Assembly: GCF_050589685.1 (NCBI RefSeq)
Contig: NZ_JBNGOS010000005.1
Location: forward strand, 166,461 to 230,460
Reading direction: 5' to 3'
DNA length: 64,000 nt
From: Saccharicrinis sp050589685
GTDB taxonomy: Bacteria > Bacteroidota > Bacteroidia > Bacteroidales > Marinilabiliaceae
Part shown: positions 8,516 to 17,565 of the stretch, in pieces
Position numbering within the stretch: the stretch's first letter is position 1
Layout of the letters: every line of letters begins with the position of its first letter
The notes under the pieces: generated by a model
What the model was told of the DNA's origin: nothing
Databases searched by the model: none
The model's input: the letters and a program-made list of their open reading frames with translations, nothing else
Made by a program: the position numbers and the translations under genes

Positions 8516-10241
8516 AAGAAAACCAATGGTGGGGTGGTTTGATGTGGCCCAACTTATGAGTACCGGCGTAAAAGCCGTGGTGTCTGTAGTTTTTGGAAGC
8601 TATTCCGACAAAAGGGAGATGCAGGCCTTTGCCAGGCAGGACCAACCCTTTGATTTGTCTGATAAGGAAGAGCTTTGGATCGATTATATTTCCGATTTAG
8701 GCGACGGATTCAACCCTACTTATACCATGGCCCACCTGATGGCTCAAGATGAAATACAAGTAAATAATAAGAATTTACCTCGTGGCGATATTCTGGTGAT
8801 GGGGGGTGACGAAGTTTATCCTACACCCGAAATCCATGAATATAAAAACAGGCTTCAAGGTCCGTACAATGCTGCATTCCCATGGATCGATGAGGAAAAA
8901 CAGGCCAAAGAATTGAAGCCAAAACTTTTTGTCATCCCCGGCAACCACGATTGGTACGACGGGTTAACCAATTTTATGCGTTTGTTCTGTCAAGGGCGGG
9001 CACTGGGCAACTGGCTTACCCAACAAAAAAGAAGCTATTTTGCACTTCAACTACCGCACCGGTACTGGCTATTAGGTATCGATATTCAATTGATGGGCGA
9101 TATTGACGAACCCCAACTGAGTTACTTTAAAGAGGTGGCCGGAAGGTGTTTTCAATCAGGAGATAAAATAATTCTGTGCACGGCACAACCAACCTGGGTC
9201 TATGGCTCTACATCCGGTAAATTTGATGATGAAGAGAGGTTGAACTTCTTTATCGAAAGCCTTCGGAAAGAAGGTGAAAAACAAAACGCCCATTTTCATA
9301 TCGAAGTTATATTGACCGGGGATTTGCATCACTATTCAAGATATGAGAAAAAGGATGTAGACGGAAAAATATCCCAGTTGATTACAGCTGGTGGTGGCGG
9401 GGCGTTTATGCATCCTACCCATTTCTTAAAGGACAAGTTTAGTTTCCCCAATGAATCAAAAGCCGAACTGAAATGTACATTTCCCAATTTTAAACAATCA
9501 AAGAATCTTTCATGGCGGAACCTGTTATTCCCTTTCTACAACTGGAGTTTTTGTCTGTTTTTAGCTGCCATTCATATTTTAACTTCGTGGATTATTCAGA
9601 GTAACAATGTTAGTTCAACAGGCACTACTTTTATGGAAACCGTAGCTGAGCTTGCATTTTCTATCAGTAATATCGACAATTATTTGAGTATTATATGGAA
9701 AACCGTACAGCATAGTCCTTCAGTATTTTTATTAAATGCGGTATTATTCCTTGGAATACTCTTTTTTACTGATGTTTCACTAGGTTTAAAAAAGTGGAAC
9801 CTACTTCTAGGAGGTTTTTTTCATGCCACAGCGCAAATTACCAATCTTTATTGCTGGATTTGGGTGTTTTCAATATGGAACCTTAATATTCTTCATCTGG
9901 ATATAAACCAAAGTTACCAGGCTTTATTGTTTGGAGTGGAAATGATGGTTTTAGGTGGATTAAGCGTGGGTATTATCTTTGGCATTTATCTTTCTTTCAG
10001 TATTCTTGTCTTAAAGAATCATGCCAATGAGGGATCATCCTCATACCGGCACGAAGGATTCAAAAATTTCCTGAGAATACATCTTGCCAAAGACAAACTC
10101 ACCATTTATCCAATAGGCCTTAAGAATATTGTTACCAATTGGAAAAATGTAGGTACCGTAGAAAAACCAAAATTCGAGGGTGATGAAATCCAATACAATT
10201 TATTAGAAGACAAACCAATAGAAATAAACTTTAGGCCATGA
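8505..10241 (+). CDS. Calcineurin-like metallophosphoesterase with C-terminal membrane domain
   Basis: The N-terminal about 330 residues form a binuclear-metal phosphoesterase. Metal-binding motifs appear in order: SDLGDG (63-68), GGDEVYP (100-106), GNHDW (146-150) and GDLHHYSRY (about 272-280). After about residue 340 come four to five hydrophobic segments (about 345-368, 400-425, 435-460, 480-510), so the catalytic domain is tethered to the inner membrane. It ends in a short soluble tail. The GGDEVYP variant groups it with uncharacterised MPE proteins found beside GMC oxidoreductases. Coupled translation is likely: 11 bp overlap with the patatin upstream and ATGA overlap with the next gene. 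Its substrate is unknown; a phospholipid-type phosphate ester is the contextual guess. Confidence 0.88.
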   Translation: MKFERKPMVGWFDVAQLMSTGVKAVVSVVFGSYSDKREMQAFARQDQPFDLSDKEELWIDYISDLGDGFNPTYTMAHLMAQDEIQVNNKNLPRGDILVMGGDEVYPTPEIHEYKNRLQGPYNAAFPWIDEEKQAKELKPKLFVIPGNHDWYDGLTNFMRLFCQGRALGNWLTQQKRSYFALQLPHRYWLLGIDIQLMGDIDEPQLSYFKEVAGRCFQSGDKIILCTAQPTWVYGSTSGKFDDEERLNFFIESLRKEGEKQNAHFHIEVILTGDLHHYSRYEKKDVDGKISQLITAGGGGAFMHPTHFLKDKFSFPNESKAELKCTFPNFKQSKNLSWRNLLFPFYNWSFCLFLAAIHILTSWIIQSNNVSSTGTTFMETVAELAFSISNIDNYLSIIWKTVQHSPSVFLLNAVLFLGILFFTDVSLGLKKWNLLLGGFFHATAQITNLYCWIWVFSIWNLNILHLDINQSYQALLFGVEMMVLGGLSVGIIFGIYLSFSILVLKNHANEGSSSYRHEGFKNFLRIHLAKDKLTIYPIGLKNIVTNWKNVGTVEKPKFEGDEIQYNLLEDKPIEINFRP

Positions 10242-12613
10242 ACAGATTATCGAAACCCATCACAGAATTAAAATCGGAATACGAAGTAATAGTAATAGGT
10301 TCCGGTTATGGCGGCAGTATAGCTGCTTCAAGAATGTCGCGATTGAACAAAAAAGTATGTCTGCTGGAAAAAGGAAAAGAATTTCTTCCCGGAGAATTTC
10401 CGGATAAACTGTTGGAAGCAGGCAAAGAAATGCAGATAAACAAGGGTAAGACAGATATTGGCGACAATAATGGTTTGTACGAGTTTGTCATCGGTAAAGA
10501 TATCAGCGTATTTAAAGGATGCGGACTTGGAGGTACCTCGCTGGTGAATGCCAACGTTTCTATCGAGGCGGAAGAGCGCGTGTTTGATGATTCCCTGTGG
10601 CCCATCGCCATACGAAACAATATGGATACATTGAAGGAAGGCATTGCCGTGGCTTGGGATATGTTAAAGCCTGTTCCTTATCCCGAAGGAAAAAACGGTT
10701 ATCCTGTTTTGGCCAAAACCGAAGGGATGCGTAAATCGGCAGCAGCTATGCAAGAGAACTTCCGATTACTGGACATCAATGTAAACTTCGAAAACAAAGT
10801 AAACCATGTTGGAATAAAACAATGCAAATGCATCAATTGTGGCGATTGCGTTACGGGTTGTAATCATGGGGCAAAGAACACGACAGCCATGAATTACCTG
10901 CCGGATGCGGTAAATCATGGAGCACAAATTTTTACAGAAATCGGGGTTTCCCACATCGAACGGAACGAAAACAAATGGCGGGTTTATTGCAATCTGTATA
11001 ACACAGGACGAGAGAAGTTTGATGCGCCTCCTTTGGTAATTTCAGCTGATAGCGTTTTTGTTTGTGCAGGATCTTTGGGTAGTACCGAAATATTATTTAG
11101 GTCAGCCGAAAAAGGGCTGGATGTTTCGGATATGCTGGGCAAGCGTTTTAGCGGTAATGGTGATGTGTTGGGATTCGGATATAATAACGATGTTAAAATT
11201 AATGGGATTGGCCTGGGTGAAAAAACGGGCAACAATAAACCTGAGTGTAACGAGGGCGGCGATAAAAAGATTTTCAAGGTTGGCCCATGCATTACCAGTG
11301 TCATAGATATACGAAACAAAGAAGAATTGGAAGAAGGCATGACCTTGGAAGAAGGTACCGTTCCTGCACCCATCAAATCCATTATGATTCCGGCACTTAC
11401 CAGTTTGTCGCGACTTGTCGGGCGAGATACGGACAGGGGATTTACGGACTATATAAAGGAAAAATGGCGTGAGTTTCTTAGTTGGATTGGGGGTGCCTAT
11501 AGAGGAGCCATTAACCATACGCAAGTTTATCTGGTAATGACGCATGATAGCGGGGATGGGGAAATGGAATTGAAAAACGACCATCTGAAAATCAATTGGA
11601 AGGGTGTTGGTAAAGATGAGATATTTAAAAAGGTAAGTAATAAATTAAAAGAAGCGACTAAGGCGCTGGGCGGAAATTATATTAAAAACCCAAGCTGGAC
11701 CAAGCTGATGAATTACGACCTGGTTACCGTTCATCCGTTAGGGGGGTGCATCATGGGCGATGATGCTTCATCGGGCGTTGTAGATCACAAGGGACAGGTA
11801 TTTAAGGGGAAATTGGGCAATACCCTGCATCCCGGTCTGTTTGTGATGGATGGGGCAATACTTCCCCGGCCGGTTGGCACTAATCCGTTATTGACGATTA
11901 GCGGCATGGCAGAACGAAATTGTAAGTTGATTGCACATGATATGAACAGGCAAATACCTTATGGGTTTGAGATGTTGGAAGTAAAAGCAAATATGCCAAT
12001 AAAACAAGGCGTTCAATTTACGGAAACTATGAAAGGATACTTCTCTCTGGACGAAAAAGAGGATTATGAAGAGGCTTTCAAACTTGGAAAACAACAAGAC
12101 TCGACCTTTGAATTTACACTCACAATTCGTTCGGAAGATGTGGAATCCTTTTTGTCGGATCCGGATCACCTGGCAGGAATGCTGGGCACCATGGAAGCAC
12201 CCAAGCTATCCGCATATCCACTGATGGCCTATCGGGGCGAATTTAACCTGTTCGTAGCAGATCCATCAAGCTCCGAAAAAAAGAAAATGATATATAATGC
12301 TATACTAAAAAGTAAAGAAGGTAAAACCTATTATTTTTCTGGTTATAAAGAAATTGAGAATAACGATAGCGTTGATGTGTGGCTTGACACTACCACCTTA
12401 TTTATCACTATTTATAATGGGAAGGATAATTCCGGAAAAGTCCTAGGTAAGGGAAAGTTGAAAATTGAAATGGCAGATTTTGTAAAACAATTAACCACCA
12501 TGCGTCCGGTCAACGTAGAAAAAGGAAAATCCGGTATAGGTTCGGTTTCATCGTTCGGGAAATTCTTTGCCGCCAATATCTGGGACACTTTTGTTAAGGG
12601 TGGGTTGAAATAA
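10238..12613 (+). CDS. GMC oxidoreductase, cholesterol-oxidase-like, with Cys cluster and C-terminal extension
   Basis: This flavoprotein of 791 residues oxidises an alcohol group. The FAD-binding Rossmann motif GSGYGGS is at 21-27. A cluster of five cysteines (C196, C198, C201, C204, C208 in CKCINCGDCVTGC) resembles a ferredoxin-type site and is typical of this GMC branch. The GMC C-terminal signatures are HPLGGCIMGD (about 498) and DGAILPRPVGTNPLL (about 537). A further about 200 residues, with strands such as FNLFVADP and DVWLDTTTLFITIYNG, form an accessory domain that in other species I recall between GMC and fused alpha/beta hydrolase domains. It is the last gene of the module, with its ATG overlapping the previous stop, and is followed by a terminator. 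Confidence 0.9.
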   Translation: MNRLSKPITELKSEYEVIVIGSGYGGSIAASRMSRLNKKVCLLEKGKEFLPGEFPDKLLEAGKEMQINKGKTDIGDNNGLYEFVIGKDISVFKGCGLGGTSLVNANVSIEAEERVFDDSLWPIAIRNNMDTLKEGIAVAWDMLKPVPYPEGKNGYPVLAKTEGMRKSAAAMQENFRLLDINVNFENKVNHVGIKQCKCINCGDCVTGCNHGAKNTTAMNYLPDAVNHGAQIFTEIGVSHIERNENKWRVYCNLYNTGREKFDAPPLVISADSVFVCAGSLGSTEILFRSAEKGLDVSDMLGKRFSGNGDVLGFGYNNDVKINGIGLGEKTGNNKPECNEGGDKKIFKVGPCITSVIDIRNKEELEEGMTLEEGTVPAPIKSIMIPALTSLSRLVGRDTDRGFTDYIKEKWREFLSWIGGAYRGAINHTQVYLVMTHDSGDGEMELKNDHLKINWKGVGKDEIFKKVSNKLKEATKALGGNYIKNPSWTKLMNYDLVTVHPLGGCIMGDDASSGVVDHKGQVFKGKLGNTLHPGLFVMDGAILPRPVGTNPLLTISGMAERNCKLIAHDMNRQIPYGFEMLEVKANMPIKQGVQFTETMKGYFSLDEKEDYEEAFKLGKQQDSTFEFTLTIRSEDVESFLSDPDHLAGMLGTMEAPKLSAYPLMAYRGEFNLFVADPSSSEKKKMIYNAILKSKEGKTYYFSGYKEIENNDSVDVWLDTTTLFITIYNGKDNSGKVLGKGKLKIEMADFVKQLTTMRPVNVEKGKSGIGSVSSFGKFFAANIWDTFVKGGLK

Positions 12614-12643
12614 AATAACGAAATAAATACGCAAAGAGGCGGG

Positions 12644-12675
12644 GCTGTTCAACTAAATGGACAGCTTTTCTTTTT
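12644..12675. terminator. Intrinsic terminator after the lipid module
   Basis: GCTGTTC (12644-12650) pairs with GGACAGC (12659-12665) across an 8-nt loop, with one G-T pair, and is followed by TTTTCTTTTT. It lies 31 bp after the GMC stop and just before the stop of the convergent GNAT gene. Confidence 0.75.
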
Positions 12676-12677
12676 AT

Positions 12678-13463
12678 CTATTTCAGTTTCTTCACCTTCC
12701 TACTAATAAATTTCCTGATTTTTTCAGATGACAGTGGCGGCCCTTTGTAAATATTCCTGTCGTCGATAAATAATCCATCCGAAAGACCCCATTCCCGTAC
12801 AGCTGCCCGGCTATTCATATCGATTTCGCGGAAGATTACCTGATCCCCAAATTCACCGGAGATTTGTTTTGCACGCTCTATCATGCCATTAATTCCGGAG
12901 CACCAGCCATTTGACAGTGCTGTAACTACTACCTTGCCCGGGATTGGTTTCGGTTTCTTTTTCGCTCTGATCCATCGGGGAGGAGATGCATTCTCGGTGA
13001 ACGTTTTCCACAACAACACACTGATGCCTTTTCTGTCTGCCTTTTTGTACCCATGCTTTTTAAACCATCCTGCACGCATAAAAAATGGTAATATTAATCC
13101 CCAAACAACCAATCCCTTAGCTTTGAGGTTTTTTACATCTTCTTCCGCTGCACGTAATAACGCCTTGCCCACTCCACGCTTCCTTAAATCTCCACGCCCC
13201 CTTTTGTGCCCATGTACCCAGATGCAATAAACAAAATAGAGATTTTCTCCTTCAATCCAGGAATGTTCAATCGGGGCATAGTGAATCATACCGGCGATTA
13301 TGCCTGCATCATTACGGGCCAGTTTCACCCTCAAACCTTTTTTCGCCATAGTATTGTACCAGCATTCTTTGCGACAAATACCATCTTTCATCTCATCCGA
13401 CCACTCTTCTAAGCAAGTGAAATAGTCCCCTCTGGTTTTATCTGACAAATCAACGATATCCAT
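12678..13463 (-). CDS. GNAT N-acetyltransferase fused to YoaP-like thioredoxin-fold domain
   Basis: The protein has 261 residues. The N-terminal half is a GNAT fold: the CIWVHGHKRGRG and RKRGVGKALL segments (about 82-105) form the acetyl-CoA pyrophosphate loop region. The C-terminal half (about 170-255) is a YoaP-type domain with the NGWCSG motif and a FREIDMNSRAAV strand-helix. The pairing GNAT plus YoaP is known from Firmicutes and Bacteroidota, where the acceptor substrate is not established. ATG start. Transcribed alone; a decayed CapA fragment lies 45 bp upstream in the same orientation. Confidence 0.82.
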   Translation of the reverse strand: MDIVDLSDKTRGDYFTCLEEWSDEMKDGICRKECWYNTMAKKGLRVKLARNDAGIIAGMIHYAPIEHSWIEGENLYFVYCIWVHGHKRGRGDLRKRGVGKALLRAAEEDVKNLKAKGLVVWGLILPFFMRAGWFKKHGYKKADRKGISVLLWKTFTENASPPRWIRAKKKPKPIPGKVVVTALSNGWCSGINGMIERAKQISGEFGDQVIFREIDMNSRAAVREWGLSDGLFIDDRNIYKGPPLSSEKIRKFISRKVKKLK

Positions 13464-13507
13464 AGCTTAACATTTACAATTTTAGAAAGACCAACATTTT
13501 TCATCAA

Positions 13508-13777
13508 CTAAATTAGTTGCAGCCATAAGGTATTATCCTTGTTTAATTGTACCCGGGTTCCAAACTTTTCACCTTCCCTGTTTAAGGAGTTACTTAGCCA
13601 TAATGCATCGGTTCTTGATACCTAACTTAATTTCAGGTGTTTAATCTGCATGGGCTTCATCTGCAAATGAACAATTTTGCCAGTGGGCGGATCTACACGT
13701 ATAAAATACATTAATGTCAAATCACCTCTGAAATGCTCGTGCCCTCCAATACCTTCATAGTCATTGATGAAATTCAC
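13508..13777 (-). pseudogene. Remnant of a CapA-family protein (C-terminal end only)
   Basis: Reading the minus strand from 13777 gives NDYEGIGGHEHFRGDLTLMY, then FIRVDPPTGKIVHLQMKPMQ, then IKHLKLS, an in-frame TAG (13622-13624), then VSRTDALWLSNSLNREGEKF, GTRVQLNKDNTLWLQLI and a final TAG (13508-13510). The NDYEGIGG start and the RADAxWL…LNREG…GTRV ending are what I know as the C-terminus of the CapA / poly-gamma-glutamate capsule family of metallophosphatases. Sense continues unchanged across the internal stop, so this is a decayed gene. About 250 upstream residues are absent: the frame hits TGA at 13781-13783. Coding similarity is judged by eye. Confidence 0.8.
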
Positions 13778-14140
13778 CTTTCATCTTTTTTTTAGTCATA
13801 CTGTCGTTTAGCGCACATAATACATTGTTTTCGTATAAATACCACCATAGTATAAAGTTAGGCAATTATCCTGATATTCAACTCCTACAGGTTTAATTGT
13901 TATGCTAAGAGGATATCAATCTTGCTTGATAAATGCAGAGGTATGTAATTTTTACTTTATTGAAGAAACATGTAACAATCAGTAGTGTAGTTGGATAGAG
14001 GATATTTTAAAAAAATATCAAAAAAAATTGCCACTCCGTTAAACCTTTTGTGAGTTTATCTATCCAAGAACACGAAGAACAAAAAAGAGCATGTTCAGGA
14101 TTAAACAAGCAAGTTGATAAAAAAATTAAAACTGGAAATT
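13778..14140. other. Intergenic stretch upstream of the lipoprotein gene
   Basis: No supported gene. A 35-codon open stretch on the minus strand (about 13808-13915) shows no recognisable similarity and lacks a good start. The plus-strand part before the lipoprotein start is A/T-rich and must contain its promoter, but no TAnnTTTG box was found. Confidence 0.35.
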
Positions 14141-15034
14141 ATGAAAACAAAAAATTTAATTTTAAGCGGAATGCTAATGGCAGGATTGTTCATGTTTAAT
14201 GCATGTGATAAGAATGATTCGGCTGTCATGGATTCTGACGATGTAGATACAGACGTGGTTGAACAATCTGTTTCTATCGAAGATTTGGAGGAAAGTATAT
14301 TTGACGAAATTGATGTTTACCTGTCGCAAGAAAGTGAATTGGCCGCGGTAAGCGAACTTAAAAGTGCCCTGGAGGATGATGAGCCTCAAGGTTGTCCTAC
14401 GGTTTATGTTGACCGCCCCGAGGATGCCAGATACCCTAAAGTAGTAACTTTTGACTTTGGGGAAGAGAATTGCGAAGACCGTTTCGGCAGAATGAAAAGA
14501 GGGAAAGTAATTGTTACCGTTACCAATCGCCACTGGGTAGAAGGTGCGACCAGAACAGTTGAGTTTGAAGACTTTTATGTGAATGATAATGGAATTAGTG
14601 GTTCTAAAGTGTACACTAACGAAGGAAAAAACGACGACGATAAATGGTATTTCTCTACCGTTATAAACATCACTATCGAAACTACCGAAGGAATTACCTG
14701 GACCAGGACTGTGGACAGAACAAGAACTATGATAGCCGGCGATGATACCAGAAACGTATGGGACGATGCATTTTTGATTACCGGAGGTTCTTCCGGTACA
14801 AGTTCGGAAGGTTATTCCGTTACCCGCGAAATTACTGTTCCGGTTTACCGCGAAAGAGTGTGTCGTTTTCCGCTTTCGGGTAACGTAGAGATTGTTAGGG
14901 TTAAAGATGATGTTTCTAAAACAGTTTGGTTAGATTACGGAAGCAGCGACACATGCGATAACAAAGCAACGGTAACCGACGAGGATGGAAATGTAAAAGA
15001 AATTTCATTAGGTGGTAGATTTAATAAAAAATAA
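14141..15034 (+). CDS. Putative lipoprotein of unknown function
   Basis: The ATG at 14141 gives a clean lipoprotein signal (MKTKNLILSGMLMAGLFMFNAC, lipid-attached Cys22); a TTG nine codons earlier would spoil it. The mature part starts with an acidic, Asp/Glu/Ser-rich linker (about 23-85) and continues as a beta-rich domain with many charged hairpins. It contains a PQGCPTVYVD motif and paired cysteines (GCPTV, ENCEDR, ERVCRF, SDTCDNK) that may form disulfides after export. I do not recognise the family. It stands alone between a long upstream region and a strong terminator. Location at the outer membrane or periplasm is inferred from the signal. Confidence 0.75.
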   Translation: MKTKNLILSGMLMAGLFMFNACDKNDSAVMDSDDVDTDVVEQSVSIEDLEESIFDEIDVYLSQESELAAVSELKSALEDDEPQGCPTVYVDRPEDARYPKVVTFDFGEENCEDRFGRMKRGKVIVTVTNRHWVEGATRTVEFEDFYVNDNGISGSKVYTNEGKNDDDKWYFSTVINITIETTEGITWTRTVDRTRTMIAGDDTRNVWDDAFLITGGSSGTSSEGYSVTREITVPVYRERVCRFPLSGNVEIVRVKDDVSKTVWLDYGSSDTCDNKATVTDEDGNVKEISLGGRFNKK

Positions 15035-15163
15035 AACCAGCTCAAACAATTAATGCAGCATGGTTTTATGCCGAAAGATTTCTGAAGCAGTAAAATGAGG
15101 CTAGCGAAATGTTGCGGTATGTTAGAAACAAATCGATATCAATTAGTACAGGTGTTGGTTATT

Positions 15164-15199
15164 AAAGAGGATGTTCTTTTGGTACATCCTCTTTTTTTT
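15164..15199. terminator. Strong bidirectional terminator
   Basis: An 11-bp perfect stem (AAAGAGGATGT 15164-15174 with ACATCCTCTTT 15184-15194, 9-nt loop) is followed by a T run. It separates the convergent lipoprotein gene and mgtE; the T run reaches the mgtE stop codon. Confidence 0.85.
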
Positions 15200-16562
15200 A
15201 TAAAAATGTGCTATAACAAATAGCACCAATGGTAAAGTATATAAGCATTCCGATGATATCGTTCAATGTGGTTACGAAAGGGCCCGTAGCAACGGCAGGA
15301 TCTATATTCATTTTTTTCATCAGTAAAGGAATAAATGTTCCAAAAAGTGATGCTGACACAATAACCGAAAACATGGCAATTGAAACCGTGTAGGTCAATG
15401 CTGTTTCTGCGCCCATTACAATGTTAAATAGCAGTATTAAACCTGAAAGAACGCCGGCGTTGATCAATGCAATCGAGATTTCTTTTAACAGTTTTATCCA
15501 GGTTGATTCCAGACTTATGTGACCTGACGCGATTGACTGCACAATAATTGCCGACGATTGCATTCCGGTATTTCCTCCCATAGCCGCAATGACTACCGTA
15601 AAAAAGGATAAGGCGGGGAAAGTTTGTATAAGACCTTCGTAGCGGCCAATGACCAATGATGAAAATATACCGCCAAGCAATCCAATAACAAGCCAGGGCA
15701 TTCTTGCTCTGGTATGTACCCAAACACTATCGGACGTTTCCACGTCATCGGTAATACCGGAGGCAAGTTGGTAATCTTTCTCGGCTTCTTCCCTGATAAA
15801 ATCCACCACATCATCAATGGTGATTCTTCCTACTAAACGTCCAATGCCATCAACCACCGGAAGAGCAACCAAATCGTATTTTTCCATGATGGAACTTACC
15901 TCTTCCCCCGATACATCGGTTTTGACCGAGATTAAATCATCGTTATAAATATCTTTTACCGTTTTGTTGACCGGACTGAGTAGCAGCCTCTTTAAGGATA
16001 GTGTTCCTTTCAAAATACCATCGTTATCCACCACGTACACATAATAAACCTCGTCAACCTCTTCGCCCTGGCGGCGCATGCTCCGCAAACAGGTTGTTAT
16101 GTTCCACGATTCTTTTACCTTGATAAATTCCTTGGCCATTAAACCGCCGGCCGTATTTTCGTCATAGTTTAGTAAGTCAACAATGTCGCCTGCCGATTTA
16201 ACGTCATCCATATGTGACAAAACCTCTTGCTGTCGGTCATCGTCCATCTCACCTAAAACGTCGGCGGCATCATCCGAATCCATTTTGTCGATAAAGCGCT
16301 TTGCAATGACTTCACTAGGCAAGGAGTCTAAGAAACGTTTACGTTCGTCCTCCTCTAGCTCGGTGATTACGTCTGCAGCAGTTTCGTCGTCCGCAAGCAA
16401 ATACAAATATTTGGCCTCTTCAAGGTCAAGTTCCCTGTAAAGATCAGCAATATCAGCAGGGTGCAGTTCGCTTAGGTTTTCCAGGATTTTCTTTTCTTCC
16501 TTAATTTCTATTTTATCCCTTATTCCGTCTACGTATTCTCGGGTTAACTTGAACTTAGCCAT
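15198..16562 (-). CDS. mgtE: Magnesium transporter MgtE
   Basis: MgtE is a dimeric Mg2+ channel of the inner membrane gated by cytoplasmic Mg2+. The 454 residues are the full usual length. The N-domain (about 1-130) shows the superhelical repeats with ELHPADIADL. A CBS pair follows (about 135-260, with DENTAGGLM and the second CBS around ALPVVDGIGRLVGRIT). The plug helix leads to five membrane helices (about 285-454) with the pore motif GNTGMQSSAIIVQS. Acidic residues clustered in the N and CBS domains fit Mg2+ sensing. It lies 25 bp (from 16588 to 16562) behind rsmA, so the two are probably cotranscribed, ending at the terminator 15164-15199. Confidence 0.96.
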   Translation of the reverse strand: MAKFKLTREYVDGIRDKIEIKEEKKILENLSELHPADIADLYRELDLEEAKYLYLLADDETAADVITELEEDERKRFLDSLPSEVIAKRFIDKMDSDDAADVLGEMDDDRQQEVLSHMDDVKSAGDIVDLLNYDENTAGGLMAKEFIKVKESWNITTCLRSMRRQGEEVDEVYYVYVVDNDGILKGTLSLKRLLLSPVNKTVKDIYNDDLISVKTDVSGEEVSSIMEKYDLVALPVVDGIGRLVGRITIDDVVDFIREEAEKDYQLASGITDDVETSDSVWVHTRARMPWLVIGLLGGIFSSLVIGRYEGLIQTFPALSFFTVVIAAMGGNTGMQSSAIIVQSIASGHISLESTWIKLLKEISIALINAGVLSGLILLFNIVMGAETALTYTVSIAMFSVIVSASLFGTFIPLLMKKMNIDPAVATGPFVTTLNDIIGMLIYFTIGAICYSTFL

Positions 16563-16587
16563 GAGTTATATGGTGTTAATTGGAATT

Positions 16588-17373
16588 TTATTGCTGTTGT
16601 AGGTTGGCTTGAATAAACTTAGTGAGTTCTACAAATTCCTGAACTCCCAATTGTTCAGGGCGTTTGCTGAAGATTTCCATTTCCGGCACTTTCTCCCTAT
16701 TGAATTGAATGGACTTTAGTGAATTGCTCAAGGTCTTTCTGCGCTGATTAAATCCGGTTTTTACAACCCTGAAAAACAACTTTTCGTCGCAATCCAATTT
16801 TTGGGTTTGGTTACGAACCAAACGTATGACGCCGGATTTTACCTTAGGCGGAGGATCAAACACATGTTCCGGTACGGTAAATAAATACTCAACCGTATAA
16901 TAGGCCTGTAAAAAAACACTTAATATCCCATAAGTCCTGCTTCCCGGAGGGGCTGCTAGTCTTTCAGCAACTTCTTTCTGCAGCATCCCCACAACTTCAG
17001 GTATCTGCTCCTTGAAGTCTAACACCTTAAAAAATATTTGACTTGAAATATTGTAAGGAAAATTGCCGATTATACTCAATGGTTCCGAGGTAATTTCTTT
17101 CAGGTCCATTTTTAAGAAATCCCCCGCAATAATTTTGTCACGTAATTCCGGGTAATTTTTTTCAAGAAACGACACGGATTCCGAGTCCACCTCTACCACT
17201 TTTAGGTTAATTCCCTGTTGGGGGATGAGGTGTTTCGTTAATACACCCATTCCAGGCCCAATCTCCAATACATTGGTTCGGTGATTGATCAGGCTGTCGG
17301 CAATTTTTTTGGCGATGCTCTCGTCAGTCAAAAAATGCTGACCAAGGTGCTTTTTTGCTTTGACCTTTTTCAT
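16588..17373 (-). CDS. rsmA: 16S rRNA dimethyladenosine transferase RsmA (KsgA)
   Basis: RsmA dimethylates the two adjacent adenines in the 3' terminal hairpin of 16S rRNA, using S-adenosylmethionine. I chose ATG 17373 because it yields the standard N-terminus MKKVKAKKHLGQHFL; a TTG eight codons upstream (17397) is also open. Motifs: LGQHFL substrate-side motif, SAM-binding EIGPGMGVLT, and the catalytic GNFPYNIS (the N-[LIF]-P-Y motif). The C-terminal helical domain includes FNQRRKTLSNSL. The length of 261 is normal. A TAnnTTTG -7 box lies upstream at 17499-17506. mgtE follows. Confidence 0.96.
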   Translation of the reverse strand: MKKVKAKKHLGQHFLTDESIAKKIADSLINHRTNVLEIGPGMGVLTKHLIPQQGINLKVVEVDSESVSFLEKNYPELRDKIIAGDFLKMDLKEITSEPLSIIGNFPYNISSQIFFKVLDFKEQIPEVVGMLQKEVAERLAAPPGSRTYGILSVFLQAYYTVEYLFTVPEHVFDPPPKVKSGVIRLVRNQTQKLDCDEKLFFRVVKTGFNQRRKTLSNSLKSIQFNREKVPEMEIFSKRPEQLGVQEFVELTKFIQANLQQQ

Positions 17374-17498
17374 CTGTTTGTATTTATTATCAGCCAAGTA
17401 TCTTTTATTTAATTTGTTAGTTTAAACCATAAACTAATGCTAAAAGGTTTTGGTCAAACAAATAATCTTTTATAAAATTGCACTCGTAAAATCTGCGG

Positions 17499-17506
17499 CA
17501 AAGGTA
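17499..17506 (-). promoter_or_regulatory. Putative Bacteroidota -7 box for rsmA-mgtE
   Basis: The minus strand reads TACCTTTG followed by CCGC, an exact TAnnTTTG match, about 125 bp before the rsmA start. A -33 TTTG at the normal 19-21 nt spacing is not visible. Confidence 0.5.
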
Positions 17507-17565
17507 AAATTTTAAATCTATTTATCCTTAATATTACTGAAAGGGTCGGTTATAATTATAGCGCA

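Noticed and set aside
11102..11584. 160-codon minus-strand frame inside the GMC gene
   Set aside because: Antisense shadow of a well-supported enzyme; no independent start context or similarity.
13808..13915. 35-codon minus-strand open stretch upstream of the CapA remnant
   Set aside because: It does not continue the CapA sequence and shows no similarity I can recognise.
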